In this document: piece after piece, positions 53,827 through 62,483 of the stretch
How positions within the stretch are numbered: the first letter of the stretch is position 1
Layout of the letters: the number at the start of each line of letters is the position of its first letter
Origin: Daejeonella sp.
GTDB taxonomy: Bacteria; Bacteroidota; Bacteroidia; Sphingobacteriales; Sphingobacteriaceae
Assembly (NCBI RefSeq): GCF_030695525.1
Contig: NZ_JAUYSS010000009.1
Span: 62,001-126,000 of the forward strand
Length of the DNA stretch: 64,000 bases
Direction of reading: 5' to 3'
Notes under the pieces: generated by a model
What the model saw: only the letters and a program-made list of their open reading frames with translations
What the model was told of the DNA's origin: nothing
Databases searched by the model: none
Made by a program: the position numbers and the translations under genes

Positions 53827-55611
53827 ATGCTAAGAACACATACTTGCGGCGAACTAACCATAGCTGATTTGAATAAGGAAGTAACTCTAACCGGATGGGT
53901 GCAGAAATCGCGCGATCTTGGAGGAATGACTTTTATTGATATGCGCGACCGTTATGGAATCACGCAGCTTACGTTCAATTCAGACGATAATGCAGAAATG
54001 AGAGCGCAGGCACGTGAACTTGGACGGGAGTTTGTCATTAAAGTTAGCGGAAAAGTTATTGAGCGTTCCAACAAGAACCTGAAAATGGCTACCGGTGAAA
54101 TCGAGATTAAGGTTTCGAAACTTGAACTGCTTAATGCGGCTAAGCTTCCTCCCTTTTTGATTGAAGATGAAACTGATGGTGGTGATGATCTGAGGTTGAA
54201 ATACCGTTATCTGGATTTACGTCGTAATCCGGTTAGAAATAACCTGGTTTTAAGACATAAAATGGCTCAGGAGGTAAGAAAATACCTTGACGGCATGGAT
54301 TTCATTGAGGTTGAAACTCCTGTGTTAATTAAGTCTACGCCTGAAGGTGCACGCGATTTCGTGGTTCCAAGCCGTATGAATCCGGGTGAATTTTATGCAT
54401 TACCCCAATCCCCTCAAACCTTTAAACAATTACTGATGGTTTCGGGTTTCGACAGATATTTTCAGATCGTAAAATGTTTCCGTGATGAGGATCTTCGTGC
54501 CGACAGACAACCGGAATTTACTCAGATAGATTGCGAAATGGCATTCATTGAGCAGGAGGATATTCTAAATGTTTTTGAAGGACTTATCCGAGCCTTGTTC
54601 AAAAATATAAAAGGTATTGATCTTGCCGAAGTTCCCAGAATGCAGTATGCTGATGCTATGCGTTTATATGGCTCTGATAAGCCTGATACCCGCTTTGACA
54701 TGAAATTTGTGGAGCTAAAAAATACTAATTTACCTGGTTCCGAGGCTTCTCTCCTTTGGAGAGGCGGGGGAGAGGCCACTTTCCCTGTTTTTGAAAATGC
54801 AGAGTTAGTAATAGGCATCAATGCAAAAGCCTGTGCAGAGTACACCAGAAAACAGCTTGATGAACTGACAGATTTTATTAAACGCCCGCAAATTGGTGCT
54901 ACAGGCCTGATATATATGCGTCATGGCGCTGATGGAAGCTTAAAATCATCAGTAGATAAATTCTACAATGAGGATGATCTGAAGAAATGGTCCGAAGCTT
55001 TTAATTCTGAACCGGGTGACCTGATCCTGATCATGGCAGGACAAACTGATAAGGTACGCAAACAACTAAATGAACTGCGCCTCGAAATGGGTAACCGTTT
55101 AGGCTTGCGTGATAAAGATACATTTGCCCCGCTTTGGGTCCTGGACTTTCCACTGTTGGAATGGGATGAAGAGAGCGGCAGATATCATGCGATGCATCAT
55201 CCTTTCACCTCACCAAAACCTGAGGATATTGCGATGCTGGATACCAATCCGGGACAGGTTCGTGCCAACGCCTATGATATGGTGATAAATGGCACCGAGA
55301 TCGGTGGGGGTTCTATTCGTATTCACGACAGAGAGCTTCAGTCATTGATGTTCAAACACCTTGGTTTTAGTGTAGAAGAGGCACAAAAGCAATTTGGATT
55401 TTTACTGGATGCTTTTGAATATGGTGCTCCACCGCATGGCGGAATTGCCTTTGGATTTGACAGGCTGGTTTCAATTTTCGCCGGATTGGATTCAATCCGG
55501 GATGTTATTGCATTCCCTAAAAATAACTCTGGCAGAGATGTAATGATCGATTCTCCTTCAACGATTGCAGATGAGCAATTAAAAGAATTGAAAATCCAAA
55601 CAACTGTATAG
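53827..55611 (+). CDS. aspS: Aspartyl-tRNA synthetase with repeat-derived insertion
   Basis: Class II synthetase of 594 residues. An N-terminal OB-fold anticodon domain ([20 protein letters not shown]) is followed by motif 2 [16 protein letters not shown] near 218 and motif 3 [10 protein letters not shown] near 538. A GAD insertion domain occupies about 290-420. Near residues 304-318 the segment [16 protein letters not shown] separates MKFVELKN from [13 protein letters not shown], where relatives, as I recall them, have a shorter linker. Its DNA contains CTCTCCTTTGGAGAG and a GGGGGAGAGGCC arm, the form of a palindromic repeat inserted in frame. Start and promoter are standard. Confidence 0.96.
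   Translation: MLRTHTCGELTIADLNKEVTLTGWVQKSRDLGGMTFIDMRDRYGITQLTFNSDDNAEMRAQARELGREFVIKVSGKVIERSNKNLKMATGEIEIKVSKLELLNAAKLPPFLIEDETDGGDDLRLKYRYLDLRRNPVRNNLVLRHKMAQEVRKYLDGMDFIEVETPVLIKSTPEGARDFVVPSRMNPGEFYALPQSPQTFKQLLMVSGFDRYFQIVKCFRDEDLRADRQPEFTQIDCEMAFIEQEDILNVFEGLIRALFKNIKGIDLAEVPRMQYADAMRLYGSDKPDTRFDMKFVELKNTNLPGSEASLLWRGGGEATFPVFENAELVIGINAKACAEYTRKQLDELTDFIKRPQIGATGLIYMRHGADGSLKSSVDKFYNEDDLKKWSEAFNSEPGDLILIMAGQTDKVRKQLNELRLEMGNRLGLRDKDTFAPLWVLDFPLLEWDEESGRYHAMHHPFTSPKPEDIAMLDTNPGQVRANAYDMVINGTEIGGGSIRIHDRELQSLMFKHLGFSVEEAQKQFGFLLDAFEYGAPPHGGIAFGFDRLVSIFAGLDSIRDVIAFPKNNSGRDVMIDSPSTIADEQLKELKIQTTV
54741..54777 (+). repeat. Palindromic repeat unit inside aspS
   Basis: CTCTCC and GGAGAG flank TTT, and the outer arms GGCTTCTCTCC and GGGGAGAGGCC match in inverted orientation at 9 of 11 positions. 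The unit is read in frame through aspS and encodes about a dozen residues of low conservation. Confidence 0.6.
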
Positions 55612-55650
55612 CCTTTTACTTTGGCACCGGGTAAAGATTCAGTTTGCAGA

Positions 55651-55921
55651 TTGGGCTAAAGCCCAATGTAATTTTCCTCACACCTTGCTTAATGTTGGGC
55701 TGAAGCCCGAAAACAATCATACTCGATAACCCCAGCTAAAGCTGGGGCCTATTGAGCAATCGATCTGATGTCATGTTGAATAACAAATACTGAGCATTGG
55801 GATAGCCATTTTGCTCAATAGCCCGGTGCTTTAGCTCCGGGTGAAGGTTCAGCTTTCGGATCGGGCTTCAGCCCAAAACCTAAGCGTCCAGAACGGAACA
55901 AATACGGGTGCTTTAGCGCCC
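55651..55921. repeat. Cluster of REP-like hairpins
   Basis: Six short palindromes follow one another: TTGGGCTAAAGCCCAA, GGGCTGAAGCCC, CCCCAGCTAAAGCTGGGG, CCCGG...CCGGG around TGCTTTAGCT, GGGCTTCAGCCC and GGGTGCTTTAGCGCCC. The central ones are held in a larger inverted repeat, TATTGAGCAA with TTGCTCAATA. The pattern resembles REP/BIME clusters mobilised by RAYT transposases; none is encoded here. Confidence 0.8.
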
Positions 55922-56016
55922 AAATGCTGATAAATAATCCACACCTACCATTCCCGAACCCGTATTTTAATATACCAAAACATTTCTCTGAATGGGATCT
56001 TTACTTAACTTTAAAT

Positions 56017-57036
56017 ATGATCAGTCGCCGAAAATTTTTAGCAGTGGGTTCTTTGGCAGGTGCCTCGGTATTATCCGGAAATAAACCTTTAGGAATGAAT
56101 GTAGATGATTCAGTTTTTACCGGATCACCAATCGTAATTTCAACCTGGGATTTTGGAATTGCTGCGAATGCAGCGGCCTGGCAAATTTTAAAGAATAAGG
56201 GGAGGGCTCTGGATGCCGTGGAAACCGGAGTCCATGTTCCTGAGGCTGACCCTAATAATCAATCTGTTGGATATGGAGGTTTGCCAGACAGGGATGGCAG
56301 AGTAAGCCTGGATGCATGCATCATGGATGAATTTGGTAATTGCGGAAGTGTAGCAGGATTGGAGCATATCATTCATCCAATCTCTGTTGCCAGAAAAGTA
56401 ATGGAGAAAACTCCGCATGTCATGCTGGTAGGTGCCGGAGCTCTGCAATTTGCTCTTGAGCAAGGTTTTAAGAAGGAAAACCTACTGACTCCTGCCTCAG
56501 AAAAAGCATGGAAAGAATGGCTTAAAACTGCAAAGTACAATCCTGAAATAAACGTAGAAAACAGACTTTTCAGTCCGGCGAAACTACCCGGCAATCAATA
56601 TAATCATGATACCATCGGGATGCTTGCTTTAGATGCAGCAGGAAATATGTCTGGTGCATGTACAACCAGTGGCATGGCCTACAAAATGCATGGGCGAGTG
56701 GGTGACTCGCCAATCATTGGTGCAGGACTCTATGTTGACAATGAAATTGGAGGAGCCACTTCTACCGGTGTAGGTGAAGAGGTAATTCGAAACGTAGGAA
56801 GCTTTTTGGTTGTTGAACTGATGCGACAGGGTTATTCACCTGATGAAGCCTGTAAAGAAGCGGTCATGCGCATCATCAGGAAGAAACCTGAAACAGCGAA
56901 AAAAATCCAGGTAGGTTTCCTTGCATTGAATAAAAAGGGTCAGTTTGGCGGATATGCAATTCAAAAAGGCTTCAGTTTTGCGGTATGCGATCAAAATGAT
57001 CAGAAACAATTAATAAAATCACCCAGTTATTATTAA
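56017..57036 (+). CDS. N4-(beta-N-acetylglucosaminyl)-L-asparaginase, Tat-exported
   Basis: A 339-residue Ntn-hydrolase resembling glycosylasparaginase, which cleaves the GlcNAc-Asn bond of N-linked glycan stubs. The N-terminus MISRRKFLAVGSLAGAS is a twin-arginine signal. The precursor is expected to cut itself before Thr199 in NHDTIGMLALD, making that Thr the nucleophile. HGRVGDSPIIGAGLYVD and GGATSTGVGEEVIR form the substrate pocket of the beta subunit, and VGYGGLPDRDG belongs to the alpha subunit. I start at the Tat signal; a longer frame reaches back into the REP cluster and is not credible. The PAS-domain gene follows after ten bases. Confidence 0.87.
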   Translation: MISRRKFLAVGSLAGASVLSGNKPLGMNVDDSVFTGSPIVISTWDFGIAANAAAWQILKNKGRALDAVETGVHVPEADPNNQSVGYGGLPDRDGRVSLDACIMDEFGNCGSVAGLEHIIHPISVARKVMEKTPHVMLVGAGALQFALEQGFKKENLLTPASEKAWKEWLKTAKYNPEINVENRLFSPAKLPGNQYNHDTIGMLALDAAGNMSGACTTSGMAYKMHGRVGDSPIIGAGLYVDNEIGGATSTGVGEEVIRNVGSFLVVELMRQGYSPDEACKEAVMRIIRKKPETAKKIQVGFLALNKKGQFGGYAIQKGFSFAVCDQNDQKQLIKSPSYY

Positions 57037-57046
57037 GCAGATATCA

Positions 57047-57715
57047 ATGAGAACATGGTTTGACAACAAGAGCAGCACAAAAAAGGACTTGTTGCAGCTC
57101 CTTAAAGCCTATAAGGAAATCGTTGACATCAATGCCATTTGTTCAGTAACAGACCCGGAGGGGAAAATAATCTATGTTAACGATAAATTTTGCGAAATAA
57201 GTAAGTATTCAAGAGAAGAGTTGCTTGGGCAGGATCATCGTATCGTTAATTCAAATTATCATCCTTCTTCGATGTTTAAAGACCTTTGGGATACCATAAA
57301 AAGTGGAAAAGTGTGGCGCTCTGATGTGAAGAGCAGGGCGAAAGATGGCACATTTTTCTGGCTCGACAGTACAATTGTTCCTATCCATGATGATAATGGG
57401 GTGATTACAGAGTATTTTTCATTGCGTACTCCAATTAATGACAGGAAGAGGATTGAGGAAGAGCAGAAAGAACATGTTAAAAATCTGGAAAAAATGCTAT
57501 TTATGGTTTCGCATGAAGTGAGGAGTCCGGTTTCTCAGATTTTAGGGATAGTTCAGATTCTTCAGGAGTCTGGTAATTTAGATCCGGAAAGTTCAGAGTT
57601 AATCAGCAATCTTAAAACTTCTGCAGCAGACCTTGATGCATTTACAAAAAAGCTAAGCTCTTTCATGCATAAGCTTAGGCCAGAATCAGAAAGCAGTTCA
57701 AATGAAAGCAAATAA
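57047..57715 (+). CDS. PAS and histidine-kinase dimerisation (HisKA) protein without catalytic domain
   Basis: A 222-residue cytoplasmic protein. A PAS/PAC domain spans about residues 22-138 (ITDPEG-type start VTDPEGKIIYVNDKFCEIS, ending YFSLRTPINDRK). A HisKA-like helix FMVSHEVRSPVSQILGIVQI follows, with the phosphoacceptor candidate His156. The protein ends about 55 residues later, so no HATPase domain is present. It may be phosphorylated by another kinase or act only as a sensor or dimerisation module. It is sandwiched in a tight run between the glycosylasparaginase and cutC genes, eleven bases from the latter. Confidence 0.8.
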   Translation: MRTWFDNKSSTKKDLLQLLKAYKEIVDINAICSVTDPEGKIIYVNDKFCEISKYSREELLGQDHRIVNSNYHPSSMFKDLWDTIKSGKVWRSDVKSRAKDGTFFWLDSTIVPIHDDNGVITEYFSLRTPINDRKRIEEEQKEHVKNLEKMLFMVSHEVRSPVSQILGIVQILQESGNLDPESSELISNLKTSAADLDAFTKKLSSFMHKLRPESESSSNESK

Positions 57716-57726
57716 TTCGTTTTTTC

Positions 57727-58455
57727 ATGTCTTATAAACTCGAGATCTGCGTTGGAAGCATCAATTCGGCCTTGATTGCACAGGCATTTGGAGCCGACAG
57801 GATTGAACTTTGTGATAATCTGTCTGAAGGTGGTACAACTCCATCATATGGTATGATTGTACAAAGTAAATCTCAGCTAACAGTTCCCTTTTTTCCGATT
57901 ATTCGTCCGCGTGGAGGTGATTTTGTTTTTTCCCGGGATGAATTTCAAATAATGCGGGAAGATGTGCTCTGTTGCAGGGAAATGGGATGTGAAGGTATTG
58001 TAATTGGAATTCTCAGGAAGGATTCTACCATTGATATGGAGAGATGTGCAGAGCTGATAGCACTCTCAGGAGAAATGGAGATCACTTTTCATCGTGCTTT
58101 TGACCGTTGTATTTCTATGGAAAGGGCGCTCGAAGACCTTGTTGAGCTGGGATGTCATCGTGTATTGACCTCCGGAGGGAAGGAATTTGCCGCTGATGGA
58201 ACTGAAAAATTGAGATCACTGGTCAGGCAGGCAGGATTCAGGATCAATATTATGCCGGGTTCAGGTATAAGCCATCGAAATTTACAGAAAATTGCTGCTG
58301 AAACAGGAGCTTACGAATTTCACACCACGGCGAAAAAGCTTGTCGAAAATAGTATTGATCCAATCAGCGCCCAGCCATATCGTACGATAGAAGCAGACGG
58401 AGAGCATGTTAAGATGCTGAAGGATATACTTAAGCAGATTGGCTGGGTATATTGA
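57727..58455 (+). CDS. cutC: CutC family protein
   Basis: A 242-residue TIM-barrel protein of the CutC family. CutC has been linked to copper homeostasis in E. coli, though its direct role is disputed. The motifs YKLEICVGSINSALIAQAFG, AFGADRIELCDNLSEGGTTPS and IIRPRGGDFVFSRDE are typical, and HRAFDRC near 120 and MPGSGISHRN near 178 are the other conserved blocks. Full length with a normal start. It forms a run with the PAS protein before it and the amidohydrolase after it. Confidence 0.9.
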   Translation: MSYKLEICVGSINSALIAQAFGADRIELCDNLSEGGTTPSYGMIVQSKSQLTVPFFPIIRPRGGDFVFSRDEFQIMREDVLCCREMGCEGIVIGILRKDSTIDMERCAELIALSGEMEITFHRAFDRCISMERALEDLVELGCHRVLTSGGKEFAADGTEKLRSLVRQAGFRINIMPGSGISHRNLQKIAAETGAYEFHTTAKKLVENSIDPISAQPYRTIEADGEHVKMLKDILKQIGWVY

Positions 58456-58497
58456 ATTTCTCATAATTTCCTTACTTTTAAAAACAAATCAATTCAT

Positions 58498-59799
58498 ATG
58501 AATAAATTATTGTTTGCAGGTTTATGCCTGTTTTCTATACCTGCAATTTCTCAGACAGTTCCTGTAAGATCGAAATTGAATACAGCAGCAGATAAAATTG
58601 AAGCAAGGGTTATCGAATGGCGCCGTGACTTTCATGAACATCCTGAATTAGGTAATCATGAGACCAGAACAGCAGGAATTATTGCAAAACATCTTGAAAG
58701 CCTGGGAATTGAAGTGAAAACAGGTGTTGCCAGAACTGGAGTTGTTGGACTTTTAAAGGGAGGAAAACCGGGCCCGGTAGTTTTATTGCGGGCTGATATG
58801 GACGGACTCCCGGTTACTGAAAGAAACTCGCTTCCTTTTGCATCAAAGGTTAGGACACAATACAATGGTCAGGAGGTAGGGGTTATGCATGCCTGTGGTC
58901 ATGATTCACATGTTGCAATTCTTATGGGGGTTGCTGAGGTTTTAGCCGGAATGAAAGCCGACTTGAAGGGCACTGTAAAATTTGTATTTCAGCCTGCAGA
59001 AGAAGGCTCTGCTCCCGGAGTGGAAGGTGGTGCCGAATTAATGGTTAAAGAAGGAGTACTCGAAAATCCTAAAGTGGATGTTGCTTTTGGCTTACATATA
59101 TGGGCACAGACAGAAGCCGGAAAGATAACTTATCGTCCCGGTGGAATGATGGCCGGTGTAAATGACATGCAGATTATTGTGAAAGGAAGGCAGGCGCATG
59201 GTGCTGCTCCATGGGCCTCAATTGATCCTATTGTGATCTCAGCGCAGATTATTAATAATTTGCAGACCATTATAAGCCGTAATTTGAACGTTACTGAAAA
59301 CGCAGGTGTTGTAACAATCGGTTCCATACATGCCGGTGTGCGTTCTAATATCATTCCGGAACAAGCAGAGATGCTCGGAACCATAAGATCTTTAAGTGTT
59401 GAAGATGAAAAAATGCTGATCGACAGAATCAGAACAACTGCAACCAAAACCGCTGAGGCTGGTGGTGCTATCGCTGAAGTAAAGATCCCATACAGTAATC
59501 ATTATCCGGTTACTTATAACGATCCCGCATTAACTGAAAAGATGCTTCCAAGCCTTGCAAAAGTCGCAGGTGCCGATAATGTAAAGCTGATACCACCAAT
59601 AACAGGCGCTGAAGATTTCTCTTTTTTTCAGGAAAAAGTTCCGGGACTATTTTTCTTCTTAGGTGGAATGCCTAAAGGAATGGATCCTAAAACTGCCCCA
59701 TCACATCATACACCCGATTTTATGATCGATGAGAGTTCATTTAAACTTGGAGTAAAAGCACTGGCCGGGCTTACACTTGATTACATGGAGGTAAAATAA
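58498..59799 (+). CDS. Exported M20-family amidohydrolase
   Basis: A 433-residue metal-dependent amidohydrolase of the hippurate or N-acyl-amino-acid hydrolase type. The signal peptide ends at ISQT near residue 20. Metal and catalytic motifs: RRDFHEHPELG near 41, VMHACGHDSHVAILMG near 130, and FQPAEEGSAPGVEGGAELM near 163 with the catalytic Glu. TGAEDFSFF near 370 and SHHTPDFMID near 400 are the C-terminal blocks. The lid domain lies in the middle. It follows cutC after 42 bases. The substrate is not evident; N-acetyl or aromatic acyl amino acids are typical for the family. Confidence 0.88.
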   Translation: MNKLLFAGLCLFSIPAISQTVPVRSKLNTAADKIEARVIEWRRDFHEHPELGNHETRTAGIIAKHLESLGIEVKTGVARTGVVGLLKGGKPGPVVLLRADMDGLPVTERNSLPFASKVRTQYNGQEVGVMHACGHDSHVAILMGVAEVLAGMKADLKGTVKFVFQPAEEGSAPGVEGGAELMVKEGVLENPKVDVAFGLHIWAQTEAGKITYRPGGMMAGVNDMQIIVKGRQAHGAAPWASIDPIVISAQIINNLQTIISRNLNVTENAGVVTIGSIHAGVRSNIIPEQAEMLGTIRSLSVEDEKMLIDRIRTTATKTAEAGGAIAEVKIPYSNHYPVTYNDPALTEKMLPSLAKVAGADNVKLIPPITGAEDFSFFQEKVPGLFFFLGGMPKGMDPKTAPSHHTPDFMIDESSFKLGVKALAGLTLDYMEVK

Positions 59800-60466
59800 G
59801 ATCTCTTTGATTCATAAATATTATACTGATATCCTGGAATTTTCCGGACTATTTTTGTTTCCAGGGAAGGAATGACCCCGACGAGAAAAATTATTATATA
59901 ACGAGAGTTCGATATATAAATTTTTAACCACATAGATTGACTTATATAATGCTATGTTTCTATGTGGTTTCAAATATTATGTCGAGTTCACGTTATATTA
60001 TAAAAAGTGGTCGACATATACGCCATGATGACAAATCAAATTTAATAATACAGGAGAATCCGCCTCGGGGTCCGGAATCGCAATGGAAATAAGGCCTGCC
60101 CAAAATACAATTTTTCCTATTAGTGATTAAGTAAAACCTTATTGATTGTCATGGCGGGCTTGATCCGCCATAAACCCGGGAGAAATGGAAAGCCCCGGCA
60201 AGCAATGATTTAATCTTATGCTGAATTTTATGCCGGGCTTGCAATGGATCACGGGACTAGCGGCCGCCAAAGGCAGTACCATTCATTTTCAAATCAAAAA
60301 AGCAGGAATTTTCTGAGCTATTGATCAAAACCAGAACATAGTTTAAACAAATAGCCCATCAGTCTAATCAATAAAACTAAACTACCTAACATCCATCAAT
60401 TCGGCTTTCAATTAACAGCATCTTTACAAGCAAATCCTAAATTAAGGGAGCTACTTAATTCCTAAC
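59800..60466. other. Non-coding region with dispersed palindromic repeats
   Basis: No gene of substance. It contains the palindromic element at 59891-60003, a TGGCGG/CCGCCA hairpin at 60152-60170 and GC-rich stretches (60170-60260) resembling dispersed repeats of other Bacteroidota. It lies between converging genes (amidohydrolase and ssb) and probably hosts their terminators. Confidence 0.6.
59891..60003. repeat. Palindromic element with inner and outer inverted repeats
   Basis: The ends TTATTATATAACGAGAGTTC and, inverted, TTATAATATAACGTGAACTC match over most of their length. The core has AACCACATAGA and TCTATGTGGTT as an inner inverted repeat. It shares core and ends with the element inside 49845-50148, where the sequence is longer. 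It is about 113 bp and non-coding. Confidence 0.75.
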
Positions 60467-60934
60467 CTAAAACGGTAAATCATCATCAGCCCCTTTTTCA
60501 TAATTCATAGGATGATCCTCTTTGGCCACACTATGATTATTTTGGCCGGTACCATGCTCTTCCTCGGATTTCTGCTGACTATTTTCACCATGTCCCTCAA
60601 AATCACTTTTGCGACCAAGCATGGTGAAGTTTTCTGCAACTACTTCTGTGGTGTATTTTTTATGACCCTCTTTATCTTCAAAAGAGCGGGTTCTTAATTT
60701 ACCTTCGATATATACCAGCTTACCTTTCTGGAGGTATTTTGAAGCGATATCGGCTAAACCTCGCCACATAACAATGTTATGCCATTCGGTTTGCTCAATT
60801 TTTCTACCGTCCTTGTTATAGGTCTCTGAAGTTGCTAATGGGAAGCTAGCGACAGTAACTCCCCCATCCAAATGCCGGACTTCAGGATCTTTCCCCAAGT
60901 GTCCAACTAAAATGACTTTGTTAATACCTGACAT
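60467..60934 (-). CDS. ssb: Single-stranded DNA-binding protein
   Basis: A 155-residue SSB. The OB fold occupies about residues 1-110 (MSGINKVILVGHLGKDPEVR, EWHNIVMWRGLADIASKYL, LRTRSFEDKEGHKKYTTEVV). A flexible Glu/Lys-rich linker follows, ending in the acidic DDDLPF tail that recruits DNA-processing enzymes. It protects ssDNA in replication, recombination and repair. The start lies 23 bases after the mutY stop on the same strand, so the two repair genes probably form an operon. Confidence 0.95.
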   Translation of the reverse strand: MSGINKVILVGHLGKDPEVRHLDGGVTVASFPLATSETYNKDGRKIEQTEWHNIVMWRGLADIASKYLQKGKLVYIEGKLRTRSFEDKEGHKKYTTEVVAENFTMLGRKSDFEGHGENSQQKSEEEHGTGQNNHSVAKEDHPMNYEKGADDDLPF

Positions 60935-60957
60935 GTTCTTAAAAATAGATAGTTCAG

Positions 60958-62010
60958 TTACAATTTAAAGAAATTTTCGAAGAATTGAAAAATTAGTTTA
61001 GGCTGCGGCAGTTTTTCAAGTTCTTTTTTGCTTACATAAAACCAGGATTGATCCGGTCGAAAATCTTCAGTAAAATGCTCTATTTGAATGAAGCTGGTGT
61101 AAAGTTTCTGGTGACTGAGAACATGTATTATGGGTTTAGAAACAGATCGAACCAGTACCTGTTTACCAAAAGCATTTATAAATTTTTCTGATTGGATAAG
61201 TTCTGGAACCTCAGTCCGGGATTCTGTCTCGAAAAGAGGGAGATCGATCATGTTTTCCCAGATATCGCCCGAACGACGCTTGTTTATGAGAACTTTATCA
61301 TTTTTAATTGCCAGTATATAATTGAAATATCGCTCCTTGCTTTTCTGAGATTTTATTTTGACTGGCAGCTCATGGATTCTGTTTTTCAAACGCGCTTCAC
61401 AGGAAGTTTGCAAGGGGCATATCGGGCAATCCGGAATTTTGGGTTTGCATTGTAATGATCCAAACTCCATTATTGCCTGGTTAAAAATCCCGGCTTGCTT
61501 CTGATCCAGCAATTCATTTGCTAAATCGGTAAATATCTTTTTTCCTTTTCCGGTATTGATTGGAGTATCAATGCCAAAATATCTGGAAAGCAGTCTGAAA
61601 ACGTTCCCATCTACAACGGCTTTTGCTTCATTGGATGAAAATGAAGAGATGGCAGCAGCTGTATATTCGCCTATTCCCTTTAATCGGATCAGGGTATCAT
61701 AATTTTTAGGAAAGTAACCAGCATGTTCCTCCATTACTGCCTGTGAAGTTTGATGCATATTTCTGCCCCTTGAATAATAGCCCAGTCCCTGCCAGAGTTT
61801 TAATATTTCATCTTCACTGGCCGAAGCAAAATGTTCGACTGTTGGGTATTTTTCAGCAAAACGCTGAAAATAAGGGATTCCCTGTTCTACGCGGGTCTGC
61901 TGCATGATTATTTCAGATAGCCAAATTATATAAGGGTCATTTGTATTCCTCCAGGGAAGATCCCTTTTATGTTTTTGGTACCATTCAATAATTTCTGCAG
62001 AAAACTTCAT
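60958..62010 (-). CDS. mutY: A/G-specific adenine glycosylase
   Basis: A 350-residue base-excision repair enzyme removing adenine opposite 8-oxoguanine. Catalytic Glu33 lies in SEIIMQQTRVEQ. A helix-hairpin-helix (LKGIGEYTAAAI) lies near 110-121 and catalytic Asp134 in VVDGNVFRLL. The [4Fe-4S] cluster ligands are C188, C195, C198 and C204 (C-x6-C-x2-C-x5-C). The C-terminal NUDIX-like domain, which reads 8-oxoG, covers about 230-350. It is the first gene of a unit with ssb, and divergent from HU. Confidence 0.95.
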   Translation of the reverse strand: MKFSAEIIEWYQKHKRDLPWRNTNDPYIIWLSEIIMQQTRVEQGIPYFQRFAEKYPTVEHFASASEDEILKLWQGLGYYSRGRNMHQTSQAVMEEHAGYFPKNYDTLIRLKGIGEYTAAAISSFSSNEAKAVVDGNVFRLLSRYFGIDTPINTGKGKKIFTDLANELLDQKQAGIFNQAIMEFGSLQCKPKIPDCPICPLQTSCEARLKNRIHELPVKIKSQKSKERYFNYILAIKNDKVLINKRRSGDIWENMIDLPLFETESRTEVPELIQSEKFINAFGKQVLVRSVSKPIIHVLSHQKLYTSFIQIEHFTEDFRPDQSWFYVSKKELEKLPQPKLIFQFFENFFKL

Positions 62011-62123
62011 TGCTCTTGCGTGGGTTTAACTCATTAGAGCAACAAAAATACCTTACTATTTGTTTTATAGCGACTTGGTTTTAAAAAAAAGCAGATTTAT
62101 TTCCCAAATTGAATTAAAACCAA

Positions 62124-62131
62124 TACTTTTG
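62124..62131 (+). promoter_or_regulatory. -7 box of HU gene
   Basis: TACTTTTG, a good TAnnTTTG match, lies about 50 bases upstream of the HU start codon. Confidence 0.6.
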
Positions 62132-62180
62132 CAACCCCAAATCAATTAGAATACAGTACAAAAAATTAAAGAAAATAGAT

Positions 62181-62465
62181 ATGACCAAGGCAGAAATCAT
62201 TACAGAGATCTCTAACAAAACAGGAATTGAAAAGGTAGATGTTCAGGAAGCTATAGAAGCGTTTTTTAAAGTTGTCAAAAATTCAATGGTAAATGGCGAG
62301 AATGTTTACGTGAGAGGTTTTGGGAGCTTTGTGGTGAAGAAAAGAGCAAAGAAAACAGCTCGTAATATTTCAAAAAATACAGCAATCATTATCCCTGAGC
62401 ATTTCGTGCCAAGTTTCAAACCTGCCAAGGTATTTGTTGAGAAGGTAAAAAGCGGAAATAAGTAA
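62181..62465 (+). CDS. HU-family DNA-binding protein
   Basis: A 94-residue histone-like protein that bends DNA as a dimer. The start MTKAEIITEISNKTGIEKVD, the helix AIEAFFKVVKNSMVNG, the beta-hairpin VYVRGFGSFVVKKR and the DNA-contacting arm RNISKNTAIIIPEHFVPSFKPA are standard for HU. Here the arm has PEHFVPSFKP in place of the common PARRVVKFKP, which is usual in many Bacteroidota. It is followed by a TPR protein gene 18 bases downstream. Confidence 0.94.
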   Translation: MTKAEIITEISNKTGIEKVDVQEAIEAFFKVVKNSMVNGENVYVRGFGSFVVKKRAKKTARNISKNTAIIIPEHFVPSFKPAKVFVEKVKSGNK

Positions 62466-62483
62466 TCATTTATTCAGTAGGGA

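Noticed and set aside
55924-56016. Longer N-terminus for the glycosylasparaginase
   Set aside because: The extra 31 residues come partly from the REP-like array and would bury the twin-arginine signal that starts at the chosen ATG.
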